A program made the position numbers and the translations under genes. Source: Chrysomallon squamiferum (lineage: Eukaryota > Mollusca > Gastropoda > Neomphalida > Peltospiridae). From it: DNA of 64,000 nt. The notes under the pieces were generated by a model, which was not told where the DNA came from, did not search any database, and worked only from the letters and a program-made list of their open reading frames with translations. Shown here piece after piece: positions 48,746-64,000 of the stretch; position 1 is the first letter of the stretch; each line of letters opens with the position of its first letter. The stretch lies in contig CM022673.1 in the NCBI GenBank assembly GCA_012295275.1, positions 27,297,261 through 27,361,260 on the forward strand, read 5' to 3'.

Positions 48746-48903
48746 TTATCGCTTTATTCAAATTTAGGGATCACTAGATAAACAGTCATCTGCCTTCTGA
48801 TATTATCTGCACGAATGTTTCTGAATAAAGTTAAATTTCGTTATTGTCGTTTGCGTAGGAAATGCTCTAGCAGTTATGAAATTTATAACTTTTTAAGTTC
48901 TGT

Positions 48904-48905
<2 letters not shown>

Positions 48906-48976
<71 letters not shown>
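48906..48976. repeat. CT dinucleotide run
   Basis: About 35 uninterrupted CT units. Confidence 0.95.
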
Positions 48977-48981
<5 letters not shown>

Positions 48982-49688
48982 GTGTTTTTGTGAAGTGATT
49001 TTAAATTATAAAAGCATACAAAAAAAAAAAACAAAAATATAAAAGCAGACATATATTTTGTATCCTGTATATATTGACATTATAATTTATTGTCATCCAC
49101 ACAATATAAAAAAAAACTGTGTTGGTTTATAATAGATGTCCTTTAACTCTAGCTTAAGCACTTCTTTATCTCATGTACTGTACTTAAATTTCATACATTC
49201 AGCAGAACTTATTATGCTATTAAGATAAAGCCTACATGTAAAATACTTGAAAAAAAAATTCGTTTATCTTGTGCATAGAAATAGTATTAATAAAAGAATT
49301 TTTACTTTTAAAAACAAGATAATTTGTCAGAATAAAATAAAATAAAATAGCAATAACAATAACGGTAACAGTAACAGTAAAATATCAGTTCGCAAGGTGC
49401 TAAGAAATGGAAATGGAATACTGTTGTCGAAAACTAGGGCAGCTACAAGGGGTAATAGCAAGGGCGGGTTTTGCTCAAGGAACATAAAAAAAAAACTATG
49501 CACTGATCCCACAATATTATTCTCCAGTTCTGCAGTCAAGAGCAATAACGTCGTTTTTTGAAAAAAAAATGTTTGAAAAATGTTTCTTATAAATGTAATT
49601 AGTATTAATAACATTGTCAGTATCCTATCCACGTTTCTTAATGTTTTAAGAGAGACAATAAATGTTAATGACACAAACACATACACAA

Positions 49689-49721
<33 letters not shown>

Positions 49722-50528
49722 TTAAAATGTTGTTTTCTGTGGATTTGAATGACAGTTTGTATTTTTAAATCGTGCGATACACGTAAAGCCCTGTGAATAA
49801 ATACGAATGTTGTCTTCATCTTATCCGGGGATTGGTGGAACGTGGCAAAATTCCCACGGTCGCAACAAGTCCACAGCAACGTATAAACGTGCATGTCCTT
49901 TAACATGAGTGACTATTGCTTTTCTTAGACTTTCCAAGACGTTTTGACTTATAGCAATATGTATTAAGTATTTACTCTTTAAATATTGAAATTATGTATG
50001 TCTTTTCTTTTCTTTCTTATGAATAACGAATTTATTTTGTGGATAAGGTTATTTACTGTAGAGACTGTAGTTAAATGACGTCATGCGCATTTTATAACTA
50101 ATGAGTTTCCGGTTGTAAACTTACGGTAAAAAGGGGAAATCTGGCTCCTAGAATATTTTTTAGAAAATGACAAAATATAATTTCTGGGTTGGATTTCACG
50201 AAATTATACACCGTACCAATTTCTTCTTGTCTGGGAGAGCACTTGTCCCCACCAACCCGCTGGGTACTCACTTGGTTATAAATATATACTGACATGATCA
50301 TTAAATGCATAAATTATCAATGATAAAGTATATCGACTATATAGATAACAACAATAATAATTTCGGGTTTTTTTTTTCTTTTGTTGTTGTTTTTGCTGAA
50401 ACTGTTTATACAATTTATAAACCGCTTAAAAAATGTCGTGAAACTTGTCATATTTGTATTTTCATTATGTTTTTATTATATACTTTACAATAAAAAAAAT
50501 TACTACTACTAGTATCATCACTACTACT

Positions 50529-50530
50529 CC

Positions 50531-50585
<55 letters not shown>

Positions 50586-50995
50586 CCTGAATTAATAAAT
50601 TAAACATACAAGAAGAAAAAAAACCTACCAAGATAAAGAAATTTATTTGCCTGTAGATGTTTTCAGAGCTCGCTAATTATTATCACACCCGATAAAAAAA
50701 AAATTCGAATGCCTCTAAAATCAAAGAATTAAAACCAAATTAAATTTGTTTTTCTTGTACTGCCGCTGAACGTTTGTCGTTGACATGGAAACGCTATGTA
50801 AATGCATTAATGACGTAATACAGAATAATGGAACTGTCAAAAGTTAGGATTATCTTTGAAGCAGTAGCAGAACAATAATACATTTTTTCAGTAATTTTCG
50901 TGATGGAAAAATATCTCTCATTTACTTGGCTATCCTCTTAACATTTTGTTAGACAAGAAAGGAACAGAAAAAGTCGAAGGTACGAATTATTTGCG

Positions 50996-51061
<66 letters not shown>

Positions 51062-51140
51062 CGCCTTCACTTGAACTGATTTACCTAAAGTCATGACTGA
51101 AATGAAATAACTCATTATAATTTAATTTTTCTTCTTATTA

Positions 51141-51184
<44 letters not shown>
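50529..51184. repeat. Three AAT/AAAT arrays
   Basis: AAT units at 50529-50583, AAT then AAAT units at 50998-51061, and AAT units at 51147-51184. The DNA between them is AT-rich and shows no gene. Confidence 0.85.
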
Positions 51185-51185
<1 letters not shown>

Positions 51186-52256
51186 TTTCTTACATGATTT
51201 ATATAATCAACTTAATTATTAATACTACTGACTATCTAAAATAATTTTAAAAACAATGTAATGACAAACAAATTTATTAAGATAAATATTATAAATGTAA
51301 ATATATTTTTGTTCAGAAATAAAAAGTACAGAACAAGAAAAATAAAGTCACTGTGAAAATTAACAAATATAACAAATTTAAAAATTCTAATAAAAACCTA
51401 CTCCAATAATAAAACAGATTATGCCATACTATTATTAAAAAGTATGCTTTAAACATTGAGATGGATATATTTATAAGAAATGCCAAATTCCTTATTTTTA
51501 ACTGACAAATGTTCTTTTTTTCTTAACTGTGATACAAATAAAATTTAATTCACTAATAACAAATGCCAAAATATAGTGTGTTTTTAGTTTTTAAATGTGC
51601 TATCCTCTCTGTTGAAAGAGATTGCACTTAGAGTTGTTTCCCTTAGATTTTGAAGTTTTTCTTTAAAAAAGCAAAGAAAAAGAACAAGAAGTTGATATGA
51701 CGTATGAGAGAAACAAAGACAGACATTATAATCCTTGTATTAACATACATTATATTGTGACAAAATCTTACATAATTATCAGCTGCATACATAAATATAC
51801 AAACATATACTAAAAATGTTTGTGAGTAAAAATTATGTATTTTGTCTTAAACACATTTCAGTGAAATACAAGACATATCAATACAATAAATTCAGTGCAA
51901 AGACGATTTTTTAACGAGTAAAATAATTTATTTAACCTAAAAAGCCCAAACCTGCAAAAACCATTGCTCCAGACCACATGAAAGTAAAACGGTGCTTTCA
52001 TTTTTTGTGTGTTGAAAATACAATTCTGATTAAATTCATGACAGAAATAAGATGATGATATAAAATAATAGTTTTATAATTATTAGTAAATGAATGGAAG
52101 AATGTATAGAGTAGATAAATCAAGGCAAAAACAATTTCCAGAATATGTATGAAAAAAAAATGCACTAAACAATGCCATCTGAATTTTTGAAAAAAAAAAA
52201 AACACATTTTGATTGTAATAGCTTATGATAGTTAATAAAACTGTGCATGTTAAATA

Positions 52257-55112
<2,856 letters not shown>

Positions 55113-55234
55113 TTTAATATTCACTGAATGAGCAGTTCTAATAATAAATAAATAAGTAAATAAGTAAATAAGTAAATAAATAAATAATAATGAAACATTG
55201 GTAATTAAGGAACAAATGCATATTTAAAATTAAT

Positions 55235-55354
55235 GGGAGCAGGTTTTAACTTGTGGGTAAGGTATGTTCTGATGAATGACTGATTACTGTTCTCTCACTG
55301 TACAAGTTAATCTATATACTAATCCAGTCATATATAAATGACTGGTGAATCAAA
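55235..55354. repeat. Dispersed repeat, copy B
   Basis: Partner of the repeat at 47845-47964. GGGAGCAGGTTTTAACTTG and GGTGAATCAAA occur 102 bases apart, as in copy A. Confidence 0.5.
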
Positions 55355-56166
55355 ATTCCTTTATTTTCCTTTCTTTTGGTAGTCTTCATATAAAACATTT
55401 CTAGCTTTTAATACGAATAGTTCCCATAGTGACAGAAATGATTTTCTAAACCTATCGCTGTATCATTACAAATAAAATATTTAGATTAATGATATTTAAT
55501 ATTATATATTCATTCGCCGACATTTAAGAAAATAATCTTATTAAGAACTGTGTCTGTTTATTATTAGCCAAACAGTACATAATATAAAGCATAATAATTA
55601 TTTGTTTTCTTCCATTGTTAAACAAAAAAAAAATAATAATAAAATAAATAAGAAATGTTATATATATACACCCACTATTTTTTATGTCTTCTATTACACA
55701 GAAAAATAACAATAATAAAATAAAAACATAACAATAATAATAATGATAAAAATCCAGACCTTGTTTCTCTGAACAGCAGTGAAAAGTAACTGAAGTTCTT
55801 GGTTGTAAAAAAATAACAACAAAATAACGCTAACTCTCTGTTAACAGCTCATTAAATAATCAGGATCACCATAACAATTAACATACAGAAAAAAGATACC
55901 CACAATATGATGTCATCAATACCAGAACATCTGTTCAGGTAATTAGAAAACTGTACGACAACTGACAGCTGTTTGCATATAATTAGTTTTACATGTATTC
56001 CATTCATGATGGAAATAGGTGTTGCCATGTGTTTTGTGACTGAATATGAGAGTGTGCCAGTTTTTATAATTGCATTTATTAAATTTTTCTTCAGATTCTT
56101 CTCTTTTTTTTTTTTCTTCAGTAAGACTGATTAAAATGTTAAAATAATAAAAATATCATTAATAAT

Positions 56167-56169
<3 letters not shown>

Positions 56170-56251
<82 letters not shown>
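56170..56251. repeat. AC run joined to AG run
   Basis: About 17 AC units pass directly into about 24 AG units. Confidence 0.95.
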
Positions 56252-56253
<2 letters not shown>

Positions 56254-57215
56254 ATAATAACAAGATTATATTAATACGTACACCATTGTATTCGTTTTAA
56301 ATAATGATCAAAAGACTAATTTATTCTATTTCAAATCCCGAACATGGAATCGGAGGAATTATCAAAGGAATATAATTCAGTATTCATATTGTAACAAGCA
56401 AGAAGTGTTCTGGTCTTACCTAAGGCAAATTAATTCTGTCTTCACTCTCAACAAATGGACTAATTTTATGGTCGTATCATTAAAACAAAACAGTTTGGTC
56501 TTTATCAGCAAACCTCTGGTGAAAAATGATTTTAGTGGCATGATACTCGAGTAATTTGCATTTTGACAACAGCTGACATGTGTAAATAATGTGGCCTGAT
56601 GTTTGGGTTATGTTAAAAATAATATTTCAAACAATGCGGAACGCAAAATAATCTAAATTAAATAACCCGCCCAACTTAGATGTCGTAAACATTAGAACAT
56701 TAAAAAAAATATTTTTTGGTTTTGCATGTTACTTTGTTTTGCTTTTAGAAAATGTGTTAGTAATCTATATCAAAAAATTATTAATTTGTAATTTTGCCAC
56801 ATTTAAGGAAAATGATTGCGCCATATGATCATAATATTAATAGTAATACGTATCAATAGTTTAATACCACTTCCTATGGGATAGAAGGAACGCTAGATAA
56901 CTGAAACAGACAGAAGGAAGTACCAGCTTTTCGTTAAGGGGATCGAAATAATCAAGGAAGAAAGAACAAAGTATAAGTAAGTAAGTAAGTAAGTAAGTAA
57001 GAAGGTAATAATAATAATAATAATAATAAATATTATTATTATTATTATTATTATATTTTTAAAATAGAGAGGCCCATTAATTATTGGAAAGGTTTGGTTA
57101 ATTTGATTGAAACTGTATTTCAAACTGACATTAATTTATTAAATTAACTATATATTTCCCTCACCATTTCCATTAGCTGTAAAAATTGTTTTGGTTATCT
57201 TCATTCCAGATAGCT

Positions 57216-59490
57216 ATGGCACTCAGTGTTCTTAAGTCACCTAGAAAATTACAAAGAAGAAAGACAGGCAGTTATTCCTCTTGCTTACTGTATGACGACA
57301 TAATCAAAGATAAACTCCAGGGTATTATACTTGCTGAATGCAACCCAGCAGTTGAAAATGTTACTGCATCTAATTTACATACACCAGGTAAGTTTATAAC
57401 ATTTGGAAAACATTGTATATATTATATATATATTAATACATTTATATATGTTTGCACCTACTCACACATACACCTATCTACACATAGTCACCTCAAATAT
57501 ATTGCATACACACATAGACAAACACACTGACACACATAAACATAAGCATATGTACCAAACGATTGACACACATAAACACACACACGCACACACACACACA
57601 GACATACAGAGAGACAAATTCACTGACACACATCTGTCTACCCAGTATGAAAATGGACAATCTGATATACATGAAACATGAATATATGTACATGTATTTA
57701 ACCTGATCAAATTAAAAACGACCCTCGAAATAAATTTAAAACCATCAATAAAAATGTAATATGAATCTGGAATAAATACATCTTAAATTAATTTTTGCAA
57801 CTGACAGCTACTTACTTGTTTTTCTGTTTTTTTCAGATCAAGAACATCATCGGCATCATCATTATTATCATCATCATCATCATCATCATCATCATCTTCA
57901 TCACCAACCTCATATACCAGAAAAAATGTTTTGTAACTGTTGTGCTGTTGAGTTTTCATGCAGGCAAGATCAGGTATAAACAATAGTTTATGAACTACAA
58001 AAAGAAATTATTTTTAGAAACGGTTTAATTATTATACTATAAAATTGTGTGTGTGTGTGTGTATAAAATAACATAAAAAATGGTTGGGGCAGATTAATAA
58101 ATGAAATAACATGTATGAGTTTTATGTTCTTGGGTAAATTCGTGCTTTATAAAAAGGAAATAGCCATCAGTTTGATATATAAAACTTCCAGGGTAAAATT
58201 AGTTTTATTATAAAGAAAAAGAAGTTCAGTGTCATGTTTGTTTAATCCCAATGTATATAAGTCTTGAAAAAAGGAGATAGGAAATATCTGGTTTTAGAAG
58301 TATACAAAATTTAACAGGTTGTTAACAATTACAGTTAAATATGTTGTATGTTTTTCATTCAGAGAGATCATTACAAATCTGACTGGCATAGATACAACTT
58401 GAAGCTCAAATTGAAATCATTGTGTTCTGTATCAGAAGAAGACTTTGAGCAAATAGCAGGTGAAGCTTAATTTTTTATTTTATTGTTTGACTGATGTGTC
58501 AATGAAATCATTCAGTAAGTTCTTTTCTTTTTATTCTTTTTTTTATATCTTGTCAGCACAAACCATTCATCCTGATTATCCAGTATAGACTTCAGTGAAG
58601 CAAAGAATATTTTCATCATCAGAAAACAAATTTATAAAAACATATTCATGATCTTACATATCAAATCAGGGATTAAGTTGATTTTGGGTGTACAGCAGAT
58701 ATTCACATTCCTTGTATTATAAGTTTTAATTTGATACCATTCCCATCAGTGGTAGCTGGTAAACAATTACTGCAACTTAATCAGTGATGTGATTATATAT
58801 AGACCACTTATTTTCTACAGATCTTTAAACTGTTAACTGTCTTGTGGCTTTATATTTTGATCTTTCGCCACGAAAATCTTTCTTCAGCCATAACCGTTTT
58901 CTCCATTCCTCAGGTGATGTGTCAAGTATTTCTGGCTCTGAAGAAGATTCAGACTCTGACACAGAAAGTGACTGCAGCGTTAGTGGCGTGAGACACAGGA
59001 CAAGGCTCCTGCCTTTTCCTGATCACGTCTGCAGTTCCTCATCTCACAGTGGCACTGACAGTGAGACAGAGAGCTGGGATGGAAATGTGAGAAAATACCC
59101 CAAAGTTTACTTCACAAATATCGTGGGAGAGATGCTTTCTGTTTACAGGTGTCTTCTTTATCACAAAAAGGTAGATTTTTTTTATGATTATCTTTGAAAT
59201 ATAAGTAGTTAGTGTAGCAAAGATTATTTTGGGAGTATATGTTAATGTTTACTGAAAATAGTTATTAGCTTTTAAACTATATAATAAATTAATTTTGAGG
59301 TATATCTTACTTTTTAACCAAAGTTTGTGAATTAATTATATTTTTGTTTTTTGAATACTTTTTGTTTTAATCATATCTTTTACAAAACTTCCAAAATGGC
59401 ATATGAAAATATGATATTTGTTTTTTAATTTGAATTTCAACAATAAATATTGCTAACAGATACTGTTGTTTATTTATCCATTAAACAAAG

Positions 59491-59531
<41 letters not shown>

Positions 59532-59804
59532 ATGACAGAGGAATTCTTTACATAAAACTATAAGTAAAACTAAAATATCTTGCTCTGACAGAAGCCACCA
59601 ATATCTCAGACTGCGATGCTTGACACTGTAATGGCTCTACCAAAGCAAGAAAAATGGCTGATACTCATGACAGCTGGTGGACATTTTGCTGGTGCTGTGT
59701 TTGACTGGTATAAATAATCAGATTTTTCTGGCTAAAATATAAAAATAAAATTGAATACTATTTACCTAAAAGTGGTTACATATTTAAAAAACTATAAAAT
59801 CATA

Positions 59805-59835
<31 letters not shown>

Positions 59836-61155
59836 TATATTTTTTTAATATATTTTATATTTTTTAAATCTTTAACACTTTAAAGTAAACACATTTAAAA
59901 TGTTTAATGTTTGGTTTGATAGTGGGTTCTTTTTAAACCTCTCAGTTACTATTTAATTTGATATCCAATTATAACCTTTTCATACCTTTTATTTTTCAAC
60001 TACCATGACCTGCTTCTTCAAACAGTTGATTTGATGAGAACTAAAGGGAAAGGGTAAGGTTACAAAAAGAAAAAGAAAGAAAATTAATAAATAGGACCAG
60101 ATTGATACAAACTACTTTCAAAAAATCAAAGCCATTTAATTGTTATTTTTGTATATTTTATTAAATTTAATACCACAATCACATCCTGTATTTAGTGGAG
60201 TAATGGTTGCTCATAAGACATTTCATCGCTATGTGGTCAGAGCTAAAAGGGGAACAGCGCAAGGTAGCAGGGACAGTCAGGGAAATGCTCCCAAATCAGC
60301 TGGAGCAAGTCTGAGAAGATACAACGAGGCAGCTTTAATTCAGGTAAAATATTTCAGGGAACTTCTTCCTCTTAGTCAAGACAGCAGATTGCAGGTCTTT
60401 TATAAAACAATATTTAGGCCCTAACATGATCAGGGGACTGATCCAGGATTCCAGATAAGGACAAATGATGATATCACCTTCTAGTCAGAGATTTAAACAC
60501 TGAGCTATAGCCTAAACTTCGTTAGGTGAAGGGTGAAATACTTGTAATGTTTCTGTAAGTGATATTTAAAACTTAATGTAGATATTTGATAAAAGGACAG
60601 GAAAATCATTGTTTATAGAGTTTGGAATACTTAAGCCAAGGATAAAGTCTTTAAAAATGTTGTATGCTCTATGTTGACATCTTTGGTCATATCATTAAAA
60701 CAAAAAAATCTCTAGATTATTTTTCCCATCTGTCATTTGTTATCCAGATCAGTGATGATAATTTTAACATGAACTAACATTAAAATATGATTTTTTTCAC
60801 AGATTAATAATAAAATATTATATAAACTCTGATTGTAGAGTGTGTAATTAGTAACTTAATAGTATATTGAAATATCTGTGTTCTCTGTTTACTACAGGAA
60901 GTTCAGGAATTGATGGTAAGTTGGTCTGACTTTATCAAGAAATGTGACTTGATCTTTCTGCGAGCTCCAAGTTTCAACAGACATATGTTTTATGGAGGAA
61001 AGAATCCTTTTTTCAGTAAATGTGACATAAGAATTCGAACCATTCCATTTGCAACAAGACGACCAACATTAAATGAAGTAAAAAGAGTTTACCATATGTT
61101 GGCATCAGTGGAATTTTATGGTAAGTCTAATGTAAATATTAATGTACTATTATTA

Positions 61156-61216
<61 letters not shown>

Positions 61217-63608
61217 AGTATTTTTAATACCCTGAAAAAGAGTTATCTTTGAATATTTCTGTTAATATTTTAATTGCATCCTTGAATATTTCTTATTTTT
61301 AACTGTATACATTAGAATAAGTACCTAACATCCATTTAAGATTTAAAATTTTAATGTTAAAATTTTTAGGTTTTTTTGTTGTTTTTTTTCCCTCAGGTAA
61401 TGCGTCAGATATTCAGGATTTTATTCCAGCATCACCATTTCGCAGATTTAGTAAAGAAACAGGAAAATTGGAAATTATTTCAGATGATAAAGTTACAAGG
61501 ACTCCATGGAGATCACGGGACAAAATCAAAACACCTCCACTTTCAGCATCACCAAAAAGACTTCCTCCTGAAAATTCAAGTCTAAAAAACACTGAAGATT
61601 TTGTTAAAGCTATACCTGGTAAAAGTGTGAAAAATATGTATTTTTGTACCCAGTTCTATTTTTTTAAATATTTGTATGAACAAAAGTAAATACAAGACAA
61701 ATTATGTTATCAAAATGACTCATATCTGTGTTTCAAACAGATAAATGTTTGTATATAACAGATAACCTATTAAATTATTCTAGTTTGATATAATCAAATA
61801 ATTTCAACAATGTCTACAAATAGAAATCATAACTTTTTGAGACTATTGTAAATAAGTATAAAATTAACCTAATTCTTTTATTGATATATTTGTATTGTAT
61901 TAGCTTGAACATAGCTAAGATAAAACAAATTTATGAAACATATTATTTCCAGGTGTAAAATAAGGCATTTGTTTTCTTATATTTTCACTATTCATTTTTT
62001 TCTTCAGATTATGTTATTCGGGAAGTTACTCAACGTTCACCATCAACATCAGCAAGCGAGACAGAGTTAGTAGAATTGGTGGAAACTATAAGTACACAGC
62101 ACCTTCAAGACTTTGAGGCAACCAAAAAAGCAAGAAAGAAAAAGTCAAGAAGAAAAAGACATTCTTCTAAGCACCAACTTGAGCCTGATGGTGATGTATT
62201 TGGTAGGTCTTATGTCTCTTCCTTCAATTCATTTTATGAATTTTTATTTTTACATTACAGCCTGGAAATTATCTTATTCTTTATTTGTGATGTCATTTAA
62301 TATATAGATTTGCTTTGTTTGTTATTTTTTTTTTTTTTACATATCTGTATATATATATAATAACATGATGTGAAACAGAAATTATGTTTTATAAATTTTT
62401 GGTTTTGACTGGATAAACTGAAAATTCTCTTATTCTTTAACTGTGAAGTCATTTAATAAATATACATATATATGCTTAGTTCGTGTTGTTTAATTTAATT
62501 TGTTTTACATGTCTATATGCAAAATAACATGATGGGAAACAGTGTAATGGCAACATGTAGGTATCATATACTTTTGTAATGTTATTTTATTATCCTACCT
62601 TATTATTATGAAATCTTCATATCTAGAAATGAAATACATGTTTTAATTCCACCAAAAGGAAACCTGAATAGCAGTAATACAGCATTTTATTGTTTATTTT
62701 TTAGCTGAAGAAAAGTACCACCTAAGAAATTCTCTGTATACAGCTTGTAAAACTGGTGATGCTGAATCATTGACAAGCCTGTTAGCTGTATTCAGGGTCA
62801 TGTCAGGAAGCACTGACTCCACCAATCACGAAGACATTGCTCACAATGCAGTGTCTACCAGTGTGAATGAAGAGTCAGAAGATAAAACGGATTTAAATGC
62901 AACGTCTTGCAATGTGAATGAAAAACTGTCTTCAACTGAAGCTTGTACAGATGGAAATAGTTCAGTGATGGAATCTTCAACAGTTTGTCCTGAAGCCCTT
63001 GTTACAGAAACCTGTGAAAACAGTAATTTGGGAGAAAATGATCAAATTCCTGAAGAAAATACATCATCAGTCTCTCCTGCAGTTTCAGCAGTTTCACAAG
63101 AAGACAACTTAAAATTTAATTCTTCCCCAAGAAAGCCAAGTCTTCTTTCAAATTCTCCTTTGCGTCGCAAATCTGAAGAGAGATTTCTTTCAGAATTATC
63201 TCCCTTGATGGCTGCAGACATTTTGAATGAACCTTTTGGTGATAATGAAACAACACTTCTGCATGTTTCTTCCAAACAGGGTCATTCACCTTTGATTGTT
63301 TGTTACTTGATGCAGGAGCAGATCCATCAGTCAGGTAATTGTATTAACTAATTTATGTGCAAAAAAAAGTAAAATTGTTTGAATGGGTAATTCTCTTACC
63401 ATCATACTAAAAAATTTAAATTAACGACTATTGATGAATGTGGTCATCAAAATAATCTTACTTTTAACTGGATTCAATCATATTCATTCCTTTCTTGATA
63501 TTATTATTATTTTTTTTTTTTCATTTTCATCATTTCTTATCAAACTTTTATCATTACAAAAGGATAATAGAAAATTTAAATTTTAGACATTTTTTTCAGG
63601 TGTTTATT

Positions 63609-63643
<35 letters not shown>

Positions 63644-64000
63644 TTTCTACTAATATGAAAATGTTTTTTAAAACAGAGATAAATCTGGAAAAGTTCCGTA
63701 TGTTATTGCATCAAACAAAGAAACAAGAAAAGAATTTAGAAGATTCATGGCAACCCATCCAGACAGATATGATTACACCAAGGCACAGGTAATTACATAA
63801 TTGTTATTCACTGAGGCAGTCATTTTCCACACTTTGTACCTAGAAATATATTTTAACATTTCTGATGTGTGGGTGGATTAAACAGCTTTACAAACATTGA
63901 TTATAATTTAATCATTAGTTGCAAATAATAAATTTAATGTAACAAAAATACTGGTCTTCTTTCTAGGTGCCCAGTCCCTTAACACCAGAAATGGAGGCAG
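57216..64000 (+). CDS. ANKZF1: ANKZF1 / Vms1-type peptidyl-tRNA hydrolase (5' part, cut by window end)
   Basis: The family releases nascent chains from stalled 60S ribosomes in ribosome quality control and partners p97/VCP. Exons: 57216-57387, 57837-57973, 58363-58459, 58914-59170, 59592-59707, 60196-60343, 60898-61120, 61397-61618, 62008-62202, 62705-63334, 63677-63788, and 63967 to beyond the window. An acceptor 6 bases before the ATG implies a non-coding first exon. Domains in order: a His-rich tract, a C2H2 zinc finger ([10 protein letters not shown] to HYKSDWH), an acidic Ser-rich segment ([16 protein letters not shown]), the VLRF1 catalytic domain with [10 protein letters not shown] (its Gln is the catalytic residue of the family) and IPFATRRPT, a basic cluster ([12 protein letters not shown]), an ankyrin repeat (LLDAGADPS), then [32 protein letters not shown] and [11 protein letters not shown]. 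Exon 10 is one base out of frame near 63300-63312, described separately. Confidence 0.93.
57849..57899 (+). repeat. In-frame CAT array encoding a His tract in ANKZF1
   Basis: The CAT-rich array in exon 2 encodes a His/Tyr-rich stretch including nine consecutive His, placed between the N-terminus and the zinc finger. Human ANKZF1 has nothing comparable as I recall it. Confidence 0.8.
59493..59527. repeat. Poly-T run in ANKZF1 intron 4
   Basis: An uninterrupted run of about 35 T, roughly 65 bases upstream of the exon 5 acceptor. Confidence 0.9.
61148..61214. repeat. ATT array just inside ANKZF1 intron 7
   Basis: About 22 ATT units begin roughly 28 bases after the exon 7 donor. Confidence 0.9.
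63603..63646. repeat. TTTA array upstream of ANKZF1 exon 11
   Basis: About 11 TTTA units end 30 bases before the exon 11 acceptor. Confidence 0.9.

Larger units (their letters stand above)
46882..52256. other. Intergenic stretch before the IDI1 3' end
   Basis: No gene is recognised. It contains a self-complementary TAA/TTA region (46886-47021), GT and GA runs (about 47077-47154), a poly-T (about 47483-47514), one copy of a dispersed repeat (47845-47964), a GC-rich island (48575-48745), a CT run (48906-48976), AAT arrays (50529-50583, 50998-51061, 51147-51184) and then the probable IDI1 3' UTR. TTTATT (minus-strand AATAAA) near 51927 is a possible polyadenylation signal. Confidence 0.55.
55113..57215. 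other. Divergent intergenic region between IDI1 and ANKZF1
   Basis: It should hold both promoters and any non-coding leader exons. It contains dispersed-repeat copy B (55235-55354), an AC/AG array (56170-56251) and an AAT/ATT array (about 57006-57056). The minus strand has CTTAG|GTAAGA with the exon end at 56420, a possible donor of an IDI1 leader exon. No coding sequence is recognised. Confidence 0.5.

Overview
This window is AT-rich animal nuclear DNA. It has many GT-AG introns, very dense di-, tri- and tetranucleotide microsatellites, long homopolymers and no bacterial-style operons. The encoded proteins are ordinary bilaterian housekeeping proteins, and the repeat load (AC, CT, GA, AAT, AAC and TTTA runs, a hAT-type MITE, tRNA-derived scraps) fits a marine lophotrochozoan, most likely a mollusc. 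The species cannot be fixed from the sequence alone.

Layout. (1) 3.8-17.8 kb, minus strand: a sphingosine-1-phosphate phosphatase (SGPP) locus with two shared 3' exons and three separate, homologous first coding exons (1a, 1b, 1c). Each has its own start codon and a phase-0 splice donor. (2) 22.0-31.7 kb, minus: a complete 11-exon PHGDH gene (536 aa, serine synthesis). (3) 34.4-43.4 kb, plus: a 20-exon GTF3C4 (TFIIIC90) gene of about 668 aa with one U12-type AT-AC intron and a 101-bp triplication over a splice acceptor. (4) 44.7-46.9 kb, plus: a weak candidate for a small unrecognised gene. (5) 52.3-55.1 kb, minus: a 5-exon IDI1 gene (233 aa, isoprenoid synthesis). (6) 57.2 kb to the window end, plus: the 5' part of ANKZF1 (Vms1-type peptidyl-tRNA hydrolase of ribosome quality control), cut off by the window edge. 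PHGDH/GTF3C4 and IDI1/ANKZF1 are two head-to-head pairs with 2.7 and 2.1 kb between start codons. The genes do not form one pathway; they are unrelated neighbours.

The most unusual item is the SGPP locus. Three alternative first exons each carry the N-terminus plus catalytic motifs C1 and C2, and all feed the same downstream exons carrying motif C3. This resembles the UGT1 and protocadherin variable-first-exon layout. Their upstream sequences differ: TATA only at 1b, an E-box palindrome only at 1a, both at 1c.

Three conserved coding stretches show single-base frame breaks: SGPP exon 1a, SGPP exon 3 at a run of 11 C, and ANKZF1 exon 10. They may be residual assembly indels or real lesions, so reads should be checked. 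All exon models come from reading splice sites, frames and family similarity by eye. No alignment, RNA data or database search was available.
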